Positions 56,484 through 64,000 of a stretch of DNA of 64,000 nt are shown here, one piece after another (the first letter of the stretch is position 1; the number at the start of each line of letters is the position of its first letter). The stretch is from Eublepharis macularius. Lineage: Eukaryota; Chordata; Lepidosauria; Squamata; Eublepharidae. Below the pieces are notes generated by a model that ran no database searches, was not told where the DNA came from, and worked only from the letters and a program-made list of their open reading frames with translations. The DNA is taken from contig NC_072792.1 in the NCBI RefSeq assembly GCF_028583425.1, positions 157,796,676-157,860,675 of the forward strand, in the 5' to 3' direction. Position numbers and translations under genes: made by a program.

Positions 56484-59400
56484 TCAGTAGTTCTCAAACT
56501 GCCACAGTTTTCCTCCCACCTCCCATTTCTTCTCCAGGTATTGTTTCAGCTTCTCCCAGTCTGTGTTGAACTGCCCTGAGTCCAGATCTCTCAGTTTTCT
56601 TGTCATCTTGTCCATTTCAGCCATATACAGCAATTTGTAGATCCAATCTTCAATAGTTGGTACTTCTTGTACTTTCCATTTCTGCGCATACAAAAGTCTA
56701 GCTGCTGCAGTCATATAAAAAATCAACGTCCTATGATGGGCTGGAATTCCCTCCATTCCCAAGTTTAGCAGCAGGAGTTCTGGGTTCTTATTTATTTGAA
56801 ACTGTAAAATTTCACTCATTTCTCTTATTATTTCCCCCCAGAACTGCCTAGCTACCTCACACGACCACCACATATGATAGAGGGAGCCCTCATGTTTCTT
56901 ACATTTCCAGCATTTATTAGAAGTATTCAAATTCCCTAGCGCAATCTTCTTTGGTGTCATGTACCAACGATAGATCATTTTGAAAATGTTCTCTTTAATA
57001 TTAATACATGTCGTTGTCTTCATTGTAGTTTTCCACAAGTATTCCCATGCCTCCATTGTTATTTCTTTATTGAAATTTATAGCCCATTTCACCATCTGTG
57101 TTTTAACTATCTCATCCTCAGTATACCATTTCAGCAATACTTGGTATACCTTGGATATTCTTTTCTTGTCTTCTTTAAGAAGGGTCTGCTCTAGTTCCGA
57201 GTTCTCTGTTCGTATGCCCCCTTTTGCAAAGTCTGAGTTGTATAAGTCTCTAATCTGTCTATACTGAAACCAGTCATAGTTAGGTGATAGTTCCTCTTGC
57301 GTCTTTATTCTAAGTTTAGATACTTCAATCTTAGTTATTTCTTTATACGTTAAACATTGTTGTTCATTATCCACAGCTCTCGGATCTATCACCTCATATG
57401 GAACCACCCACAAGGGGGTTCCTTCTTGTAAGTAAGTTCTATACTTCTTCCAGATTGTAAATAGACTTCTCCTTACAAAATGATGCAGGAACATCGAGTT
57501 GACCTTTACTTTGTCATGCCATAGGTATGCGTGCCATCCAAAAATTTTTTTATATCCCTCTAGGGCTAATAGTTTCTTATTCTTTAATGTCATCCACTCT
57601 TTTAGCCAAACTAGGCAGATTGCATCATGGTAAAGTCTCAGATTGGGCAGTTGCATTCCGCCTCTCTCCTTTGCATCTTGTAAAACTTTTACTTTCACTC
57701 GAGGCTTCTTGCCTGCCCAAATAAAATCTGATATTTTCCTCTGCCATTTTTCAAATTGTTTAGAGTCTCTGATGATTGGTATTGTCTGTAACAAAAACAT
57801 TACTCTTGGTAACACATTCATCTTAACTGCTGCAATCCTGCCCAACCATGACAGGTTCAATCTATTCCATTTGATCAAGTCTCTCTCTATCTGAGTCCAT
57901 AATTTTTCATAATTATTCTTGAACAAATCTATATTTTTTGCAGTCAGCTCAACTCCCAAGTATTTCACCTTACTAGTTACTTCACAATCCGTTGTTTCCA
58001 TTAACAATTGTTGTTTCTGCTTAGTCATGTTTTTGCATAATATCTTTGACTTCTTTTTGTTAATGAAGAAACCTGCCAAATCTCCAAACTCCTTGATCTT
58101 GCCTATCACTTTTGGCATGTTCTCCAGTGGGTCTTCTACAATTAACATTATGTCGTCTGCAAATGCTCTGACCTTATATGAGTAGTCCTTTATTTTTATT
58201 CCTCGTATTTCCTCATCTTGTCGAATTTGTATCATCAGAATCTCCAATACTAAAATGAACAACAATGGAGATAACGGGCAACCTTGTCTTGTTCCTTTAC
58301 TAATCGTCAATTTTTTGGTCAATTCATCATTCACTACAATTGCTGCAGTCTGGTCTCTATAGATTTCCTTGATTGCTCTGACGAATCTTTCTCCCAGTTG
58401 TAGCTTTTCCATAGTGGCAAACATAAAATCCCAGTTTAAATTGTCAAACGCTTTTTCAGCGTCTACAAAGAAGAAACCAACCTCTTTGTCACAACGCTTG
58501 TCGTAGTATTCAATAGCATTGATCACTGTCCTTAAGTTGTCTCTTATTTGTCTGTCTGGCAAAAAGCCTGCTTGTTCCTCCTCTATGACTTCCGAGAGCC
58601 ACCCCTTCAATCTCTCCGCCAATATCTTCGCAAAAATTTTATAGTCATTATTGAGTAGTGATATAGGCCTATAATTTTTCACGCTAGTCAGATCTTGGCC
58701 CTCTTTTGGGATCAATGATATATTCGCTTCGCTCCAAGTGTCTGGAATTCTTTGATCCCTAAAAACTCCGTTCATCACCTCTTTTAGGAATGGTGCCAGT
58801 TCATTGGCCATTGTCTTATAAAATTTAGCCGTAAGTCCATCTGGCCCTGGCGCCTTTCCTAGATTTGCGGATTGTATTGCCATATTTATTTCCTCATCAG
58901 TTACTTCACTGTTCAACTTATTTCTCCAAGCTTCCGAGATCTCTGGAAGTTTGGTTTTCTCCAAATATGATGCTATTGATTCTTTGTTTACTTCTTTTTT
59001 ATTATACAGCTTAGCGTAAAATTTATAAAAGGCTCTGCTAATGGTAGTCTGCTCCAAATACGTTTTGTTTTCTTCACAAATTTTATTTATTATTTTCTTT
59101 TCCCTTTTCTTCTTTAATTGCCATGCCAAATATTTCCCAGGTTTATTAGCACCCTCAAAAGCTTTTTGATTCAGTCTTTTAAGGTTCCACTCCAATTCTT
59201 TGTTACTCATTGCTGTTAACTGTTCTTGAAGAATTTTGATTTCCTGATGTATTTTCGTTTTCCCTGGTCTCTTTTTTAACTGTACTTCTTTGGCCTTTAT
59301 TTTCTCCTCAATCTCTTGTCTTTTCTCCTCTTTCTTTTTCCTTGCTCTACCATTTAAGTCCATTAGTATGCCCCTTACAACCGCCTTGTACGCGTCCCAA

Positions 59401-60245
59401 ACTTTACTGGTTGGTACTTCTTTATTCACGTTGTATTGTATAAAAAACTTAGTCTCTCTTCTCAATGTTTCCATATTCTCACTTTCCTGTAACAGGTCCT
59501 CATTTATTCTCCAGGCTTTCCTTTTTCTCCTTTTTCCAAATTTCCACATAATTGGGTTGTGATCTGAGCCTACCATCGGCATTATTTCTACCTCCTTAGT
59601 CCATAGCGCTAAGTCCTTTGAGGCCCAGATCATATCAATTCTTGATAATGTAAGATGCCTTGCAGAATAAAAAGTAAACTGTTTGGTTTTAGGATATTCT
59701 CTCCTCCATACGTCTTCGAGAGTCTCTTGTTGAATCAACTCAAAAAAAAGCTTTGGCAATAGTCCTCTTTTCTTTTGTGCTTTTGTAGTCTTTTTGTCTA
59801 ATTCCAAATCTGTCACTCCATTGAAATCTCCAGCAAGAATTATCTGGTCATATACAAGATCGTCTAGGTGCTTCCTTAAGTCCTCAAAGAAGCTTTCCTT
59901 TGCACCGTTAGGTGCATAAAGTCCGACTACCAACACTCTCTTTAAGTTCCAATTACATTCCACTGCTACAAATCTAGCTTCCACATCTCTCATAACAAAT
60001 TTTGGCTGCAGCTCCTCTTTTATATACAACACCACTCCTCTTTTTTTCTTGTTGGAAGCCGCTACAAATTCTTTGCCCAATTTTCCAGATTTTAAATATT
60101 TTACATCCTGTTTTCTAATGTGGGTCTCCTGCAAACAAACAATATCACATTTTTGTTTTAGTAGCCAATGAAAAATATTTTTTCTCTTATTCGGTGAGTT
60201 TAGTCCATTTATATTCCAAGATAATACTTTACACTCCATATTCAT
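56484..60245 (-). CDS. L1 ORF2p: endonuclease and reverse transcriptase, 1253 aa
   Basis: This is the enzyme of target-primed reverse transcription. An N-terminal APE-type endonuclease shows WNINGL (about 10-15), the QETH glutamate (E40), GDFNG (139-143), RIDMIWAS (202-209) and the terminal SDH (227-229). The reverse transcriptase shows VKNYRPISLLN (522-532), VDAEKAFDN (594-602) and the catalytic FADD (695-698). A C-terminal CX2CX8HX4C knuckle has C1112, C1115, H1124 and C1129. The length is close to mammalian L1 ORF2p (about 1275). The ATG at 60245 overlaps the ORF1 stop; a second ATG follows two codons later. All core residues are present. Confidence 0.97.
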   Translation of the reverse strand: MNMECKVLSWNINGLNSPNKRKNIFHWLLKQKCDIVCLQETHIRKQDVKYLKSGKLGKEFVAASNKKKRGVVLYIKEELQPKFVMRDVEARFVAVECNWNLKRVLVVGLYAPNGAKESFFEDLRKHLDDLVYDQIILAGDFNGVTDLELDKKTTKAQKKRGLLPKLFFELIQQETLEDVWRREYPKTKQFTFYSARHLTLSRIDMIWASKDLALWTKEVEIMPMVGSDHNPIMWKFGKRRKRKAWRINEDLLQESENMETLRRETKFFIQYNVNKEVPTSKVWDAYKAVVRGILMDLNGRARKKKEEKRQEIEEKIKAKEVQLKKRPGKTKIHQEIKILQEQLTAMSNKELEWNLKRLNQKAFEGANKPGKYLAWQLKKKREKKIINKICEENKTYLEQTTISRAFYKFYAKLYNKKEVNKESIASYLEKTKLPEISEAWRNKLNSEVTDEEINMAIQSANLGKAPGPDGLTAKFYKTMANELAPFLKEVMNGVFRDQRIPDTWSEANISLIPKEGQDLTSVKNYRPISLLNNDYKIFAKILAERLKGWLSEVIEEEQAGFLPDRQIRDNLRTVINAIEYYDKRCDKEVGFFFVDAEKAFDNLNWDFMFATMEKLQLGERFVRAIKEIYRDQTAAIVVNDELTKKLTISKGTRQGCPLSPLLFILVLEILMIQIRQDEEIRGIKIKDYSYKVRAFADDIMLIVEDPLENMPKVIGKIKEFGDLAGFFINKKKSKILCKNMTKQKQQLLMETTDCEVTSKVKYLGVELTAKNIDLFKNNYEKLWTQIERDLIKWNRLNLSWLGRIAAVKMNVLPRVMFLLQTIPIIRDSKQFEKWQRKISDFIWAGKKPRVKVKVLQDAKERGGMQLPNLRLYHDAICLVWLKEWMTLKNKKLLALEGYKKIFGWHAYLWHDKVKVNSMFLHHFVRRSLFTIWKKYRTYLQEGTPLWVVPYEVIDPRAVDNEQQCLTYKEITKIEVSKLRIKTQEELSPNYDWFQYRQIRDLYNSDFAKGGIRTENSELEQTLLKEDKKRISKVYQVLLKWYTEDEIVKTQMVKWAINFNKEITMEAWEYLWKTTMKTTTCINIKENIFKMIYRWYMTPKKIALGNLNTSNKCWKCKKHEGSLYHMWWSCEVARQFWGEIIREMSEILQFQINKNPELLLLNLGMEGIPAHHRTLIFYMTAAARLLYAQKWKVQEVPTIEDWIYKLLYMAEMDKMTRKLRDLDSGQFNTDWEKLKQYLEKKWEVGGKLWQFENY

Positions 60246-61024
60246 GGTTTTGTTGGTAAGTCTTTTTCATTGTCCTTGATAAATCTCTCCATCTCCCGCT
60301 CAGATCTGATACGTTTTTTTGCCCCTCCAAACTCAAAGGACACTCCTTCCGGTAACTCCCATCTGTATCTGATATTCATGTCCTTCAAAGTCTGAATTAG
60401 CACTCTATATTTTTTCCTGTCCAATAACACTGATCTGGGCAGTTCCTTCATTATAATAATCGTCTTGCCATCAATCTCCAATGGATCTTGAAATTGTTTG
60501 GTCACAATCCTCTCTTTCATATTTCTAGTTGTAAACTGCACAATCACATCCCTTGGTAGTTTCCTCTGGGTTGCAATTCTCGAGTTCACACGATACGCCA
60601 CATCTAGGATAGCCACAATTTCCTCCTCCTCCTTCCCCAGGTAATCAGCCAACACCTCAGTCATCTGTTCTTGCGCTGACTTCCCTTCCACTTCTGGCAG
60701 ACCACGAAAACGAAGCTGCTTCTCCATGTGTTTAGTTTCTGCAACTGACATCCTCCCCTTCACCAGCCTCATCTCTGTTTGTTGCGTGTCTATTAAATTC
60801 TCCATCGCGTCTTCTACTGTTTTAACTCTCTGCTGCGTTCCTTGTAATTCACTGCTAATCGTTTCCACACCTTTTTTCACTTCTGACAGCTCCGACTTTA
60901 CTGTCTGTGTAACTTCCTTGACCTCTTTAATAAGCTCCAATTTCGTGTCCTTAAGTTCTTTCATCATGTCTATAAGTTTTTTGTCCAAGTTTTCTATTGC
61001 CGATTGCCACTCTTTTTTCGACAT
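60242..61024 (-). CDS. L1 ORF1p: RNA-binding chaperone, 260 aa
   Basis: This is the L1 RNA-packaging protein. Residues about 10-100 are a heptad-rich, Lys/Glu/Val-rich coiled coil (trimerisation in the family). An RRM-like domain starts near KQLRFRGLPEVEG and continues to IIIMKELPRSVL. The C-terminal domain includes YRVLIQTLKDMNIRYRWELP and a basic end. At 260 aa it is shorter than human ORF1p (338), mainly at the N-terminus and coiled coil. It ends PTKP-stop, the stop sharing bases with the ORF2 start. Confidence 0.93.
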   Translation of the reverse strand: MSKKEWQSAIENLDKKLIDMMKELKDTKLELIKEVKEVTQTVKSELSEVKKGVETISSELQGTQQRVKTVEDAMENLIDTQQTEMRLVKGRMSVAETKHMEKQLRFRGLPEVEGKSAQEQMTEVLADYLGKEEEEIVAILDVAYRVNSRIATQRKLPRDVIVQFTTRNMKERIVTKQFQDPLEIDGKTIIIMKELPRSVLLDRKKYRVLIQTLKDMNIRYRWELPEGVSFEFGGAKKRIRSEREMERFIKDNEKDLPTKP

Positions 61025-61934
61025 CGTGGGGCTTGCTTTAGCTCGCTCCCACGAATCTGCTCTCTTCCTCAGCTCCGTGGCGTATAATTAAACGTTTTCC
61101 TTTTTTTTAAATGTCCCAATCTTTGCCAAAATTAGTTTTTTATATCCAAAATGTCGGGCGTCTTTTCTCTATGGTTTCTCTATGTTATTATAATCCAAGA
61201 TGGCCTACTTCCTCTTCCGCTGAAGCCACGACCCTTCCACTTTCAAAGATGGCGATTCCCCACTTCCTGTCCTTTGGCAAGGGCCGCTTCCCTCCAGCCA
61301 CTCTATTGTTGTTACGCACTTCCTGTCTCCCGTCTTCCCACAGCAGGTCTCGCGATGGTGTCTTTTTCCCACAGCTCCAAAACCACAGGTATTCAAAACA
61401 ATAGTCCGATTTTTGTAATAACTTCTTTAAACTTAGTCTCTTTTAAAATACAACTCCTGCCGAGTCTTCACCTCCTTTTCGCTAGTCTGTTGCAGTTTAA
61501 AAGTCTACTTTCTTTCCTCTCTGTTTTTGTCAATCTGTCCCGTTTCAAGAGATAGCGATCTTTACCTTCTCTCCAGCTTTCTCGGGTTGTAATCGCTGTT
61601 TCGATCTTAAATTCTCCTCTCGACTTCCCTCCCCGATCGAAGCTTGGGTATGTAGGTCTTATGCCAGCCGAATTGGCCCCAAAATTGCCGCAGAGATTAT
61701 AGCCGACCCGTCGCAAGGTGGGACCTCAAGGATCGGGGGGGAGACTCCTTGTGTAGAGCCCCCCCTCGTCCGAGATCTAACTCACCCTAGGGTCTTGAGC
61801 GTTCTTTGCCTGCTCCCCGCCTGAGAGCAGTCGGCCGCGGGTTATTTTCACCCCTCCGGCCGGTTAAAACGGCAATCCGGTCAGCTCCACAAATGGAGCT
61901 GCGTTAGACCTCCATGAATCCCAAACCGGAAGCC
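61025..61934 (-). promoter_or_regulatory. L1 5' UTR / internal promoter
   Basis: About 910 bp and richer in CpG than its flanks. The first bases include an ETS-like CTTCCGG. On the opposite (plus) strand are two YY1-like sites, CCAAGATGGCC (61195-61205) and AAGATGGCG (61246-61254). Several ETS-like ACTTCCTG motifs lie near 61262 and 61318. Confidence 0.75.
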
Positions 61935-61952
61935 TATTTGATTTATTTATTT
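61935..61952 (-). repeat. L1 target-site duplication, 5' side
   Basis: TATTTGATTTATTTATTT, identical to 55811-55828. It is followed by the continuing host repeat (ATGTCATTTATACTCCGCC). Confidence 0.95.
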
Positions 61953-62720
61953 ATGTCATTTATACTCCGCCTTTCTCACTGAGACTCAAGGCGGATTACA
62001 CTGTGAGATTAGTACAGTCAATTTCCAGGACATTTTCTTAAACAATGCCATAGGGTAAATAAACATAATTTTACAAAAACATAGCATTAGTAAGAATCCA
62101 ATATAGAGCTGAAGAAATGTTGAAACAGAACATAAGCAATTCTATGGCTGACATTAGACCACATGAAACACAAGTAGCTCATAGGAGCATATATTTAAGA
62201 CAACAGGTAGTATGTAAGGCAACATAATGGTGAAGTCTATGGGCCTTAACTCATTAGTGAATCCACTTTGGATTTCAGTGAGAAAGGTGGACTATAAATA
62301 AATATATAATAACAATGACACAAGTATAAACATCAAAAATGACACTAAAAACAATCATAAGCTTTATTTATTTACATTATTCAGTCCACCTTTCTCAATG
62401 AGACACATCTAAACTAAAAGGAAATCTAATAGGAAAATTGGACTCTAACAGGAAAAAGATTATCCATGATCGTTCACTAACGTCCCTCGGATCTTCATAG
62501 CAGCTAAAAAATACCCAGCAACTTGAATATAAGGATTCTGGCCAGACAAAAGGTAGGAAACCAAACACCCGCCTGAATAACTCTGAAATGCATGTAAAAG
62601 AGGGCTAATCATAGAGTTCCTCAACCCAGGGTAGAAGCTACACCATAACAAACCGTAGTGAAATTAATCGAGGAGGGTTTTAAAGAAAACCTCCTAAATG
62701 CCGCTTCTGTGAACATGTAC
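61953..62720. repeat. LINE/SINE-derived repeat block that received the L1
   Basis: It opens 'TCATTTATACTCCGCCTTTC', a LINE 3'-end-like phrase on the minus strand. At 62265-62305 'CAGTGAGAAAGGTGGACTAT' reads forward, and at 62360-62400 its counterpart reads inverted (AGTCCACCTTTCTCAATGAG). So at least two fragments in opposite orientation are present. A minus-strand open frame at 62460-62651 is not recognised. Confidence 0.5.
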
Positions 62721-63055
62721 GAAACTCCCATCCCCCAAATTCAAATCCCAGACATGTCACGAGCATCCTTCGTTAGGATTCCTTCACGGCTTCGACCACG
62801 GTTACAACAGCGACTCGCAGGAGGCGCTGAGGGGCAGAGGCAGCGCTTGGGATGAAGTCTGAGGCGCCCTTCCACTCCCTCGTCGGAAGAGGCTTCGGGC
62901 CGGCGAGCGGCAGAAGAGCAACGCTCCCAGCCGAGCGGCAGCGCCTTCGCCGCCCGCCTCGCTCTGCCTCCCCGAGCCCCCGCCGGCCCGGCCTCCCAAC
63001 CCGCTCCCTCGCCCTCCGCCCGCCGGCCTCCGCCATTGGCTGAGCGGCCGCCCCG

Positions 63056-63066
63056 TCCCAGAATGC
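63056..63066 (+). promoter_or_regulatory. XPO4: ZNF143/THAP11-type motif
   Basis: TCCCAGAATGC is the core of the ZNF143 (Staf) binding site found in many vertebrate housekeeping promoters. Confidence 0.7.
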
Positions 63067-63095
63067 ACCGCATGGCGCGTCATTGAAGAGAGACC

Positions 63096-63173
63096 ATGAT
63101 GGCGGCGGCCGCGGCGGCGGGGGGAGCCCCCGAGGTGATCGCCCAGCTGGAGAGCGCGGCCAAAGTGCTGATG
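63096..63173 (+). CDS. XPO4: XPO4 (exportin-4), first coding exon, 26 codons
   Basis: Exportin-4 is an importin-beta-family transport receptor that exports eIF5A and SMAD3 and also imports SOX proteins. The exon encodes MM, six Ala, GGAPEVIAQLESAAKVLM and ends before GTGAGC at 63174, phase 0. The segment PPEVIAQLENAAKVLM with a MMAAA start is how I remember human XPO4 beginning, with the exon ending at the same Met. The Ala stretch is longer here. The rest of the gene lies right of the window. Its place downstream of LATS2 in the same orientation matches human 13q12. Confidence 0.92.
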
Positions 63174-63848
63174 GTGAGCGCGCCGGGCAGCGCCGGGGGA
63201 GCGGGGCGGCCGAGGGTCTCTGCCGAGAGCGCAGCCCCCGGGGGAGAGATGCCCTCGCCCTGGGGGACTCTCCCTCCAGGCGGCGCCCCTCGTTTCTTTG
63301 CGCTCTGCCTGAGTGTACCCTCTGGTAGCCCTGCAGGGGCTCCCTGGCTTTTCCCTCCCAAGCGACGCCCTGGAAACTTTGCGGCAGCCTGGAGCTCCTA
63401 CCCTCTCTGCTCTCCTAGGCGCTCTTTGCTTGGGCGCGAGCCCCACTGAGCTCGGCGGGCTCTCTTCCAAGGAAGCGTGCATAAGAAGGATCGCGCTGCT
63501 AGGCTCGGTTGGCCCCATTTGCCTCCCTTCGTAGCACCCCATTGCTGCCCTCCTTGCAGGTCTGCGAGTTTCGTGCCCCTTTCCCCTCTGGTATAACCTC
63601 TGCTCCCGGTGCGACCCTTCTCGCTCCTGCACCCACGTGCTGCTGTCCTTCAGTGCTGCTGAATCCTTCCTCCCACCTTTTGCATCCCCTTTCCTCACAG
63701 GTGAAGGTCTTTACTGACACTTGCAAAAAGTATTTTATTAGTACACGCTAATCTGTCTGCTTTACCATCTTTCTTTTTCTTGGCAATTAGTGGATATGAG
63801 GAAAGCCTAAGAATGAACAGCAGTGCTTTCCCCCATAATATAGTGTTA
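63174..63848 (+). other. XPO4: XPO4 intron 1, start
   Basis: GC-rich at first, then falling to background by about 63700. Long open frames on both strands here reflect base composition. Confidence 0.8.
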
Positions 63849-64000
63849 TGTAGCACAATAGTCAAGTGGTTGGGTTGCGAATCAGCACTCTGCTGGTTGG
63901 AATCATAAGCGACGTGGAAACTCCCTGTTGGAGCATATCTGCATCAGCAAACAGTACCCAGTAGCGTAGCATATAGTCTGCGTCCCTACCAAAGCATCTC
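63849..64000 (+). repeat. tRNA-derived SINE, type III, cut by window end
   Basis: Head 'GTAGCACAATAGTCAAGTGG', then 'GCGAATCAGCACTCTGCTGG' (B-box region). It later reads 'AACAGTACCCAGTAGCGTAG'. Same family as 45075 and 1438. Confidence 0.8.

Larger units (their letters stand above)
55829..61934 (-). mobile_element. Full-length L1 LINE, apparently intact
   Basis: 6106 bp between two copies of an 18-base duplication. On the minus strand it comprises a 5' UTR (61934-61025), ORF1 (61024-60242), ORF2 (60245-56484), a 3' UTR (56483-55841) with a G-rich tract and a poly-A of at least 12. The 5' end begins GGCTTCCGGTTTGG. Neither ORF has an internal stop or frameshift, and known catalytic residues are present. 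The 18-base duplication has no mismatches. This is what a young, possibly retrotransposition-competent copy looks like. The inferred first-strand nick, ATTT|A on the plus strand, fits L1 endonuclease preference. Confidence 0.95.
62820..63260 (+). promoter_or_regulatory. XPO4: XPO4 CpG-island promoter and 5' UTR
   Basis: GC content and CpG density rise sharply at about 62820 and stay high through 63260. No TATA box is present. An inverted CCAAT (ATTGG, 63035-63039) and a ZNF143-type site (63056-63066) lie 57 and 30 bases upstream of the ATG. A YY1-like GATGGCGGC overlaps the start codons. This is a typical housekeeping promoter; the transcription start is not determined. Confidence 0.85.

Noticed and set aside
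56980..59562. Several plus-strand open frames of 65-95 codons
   Set aside because: They are antisense shadows of L1 ORF2, with Phe/Ser/Leu-rich composition from T-rich sequence.
62802..63698. 298-codon open frame on the minus strand over the XPO4 promoter
   Set aside because: It lies in a CpG island where stops are rare, is rich in Arg/Gly/Ala, and matches no family I know. The plus-strand XPO4 exon with its donor site explains the region.
1..64000. CRISPR arrays, operons, riboswitches
   Set aside because: The window is vertebrate nuclear DNA. Microsatellites and SINEs account for the repeats seen.

Overview
This is nuclear DNA from a squamate reptile, most likely a lizard. It carries two vertebrate single-copy genes with spliced exons, in a background of CR1, BovB/RTE, L2-like and L1 LINEs, several tRNA-derived SINE families, a 5S-rRNA-derived SINE family, LTR remnants and MITE-like palindromes. 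BovB 3' ends together with 5S-SINEs carrying a BovB-like tail, plus a full-length L1, fit squamates better than birds, turtles or mammals. I cannot name the species.

Layout. Bases 1-34079 are LATS2 intron, packed with repeats. From 34080 to 40314, six plus-strand exons encode the LATS2 kinase from the middle of its UBA domain to its C-terminus (1016 codons, all splice phases agree). The first coding exon(s) lie left of the window. A 3' UTR of about 0.9 kb follows, with two miR-302/372/373-type seed sites. Bases 41.2-62.8 kb are intergenic and repeat-rich, ending in a complete minus-strand L1 (55829-61934). A CpG-rich promoter and the 26-codon first coding exon of XPO4 (exportin-4) start at about 62.8-63.17 kb on the plus strand, and its first intron runs off the right edge. 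LATS2 followed head-to-tail by XPO4 is, from memory, the order in human 13q12.

The mobile DNA is the most unusual part. (1) The L1 has two uninterrupted ORFs, an 18-bp target-site duplication, a poly-A tail and an ORF1/ORF2 junction in which stop and start overlap as ATGA. (2) An LTR-like element nested in an L2-like LINE contains a 410-bp near-perfect palindrome (178-bp arms, 3 mismatches), itself built of smaller palindromes. (3) A solo LTR of 542 bp has a clean 5-bp duplication inside another repeat. (4) A dispersed family of short retroposons has a body that is one long hairpin with a non-palindromic 3' tail; one copy is flanked by a 15-bp direct repeat. (5) Three different palindromic MITE-like elements sit in introns between the last LATS2 exons, one with two perfect cAMP-response elements in its stem.

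The two host genes have no visible operational link beyond conserved neighbourhood. LATS2 is a Hippo-pathway kinase that inactivates YAP/TAZ. XPO4 is a nuclear transport receptor.
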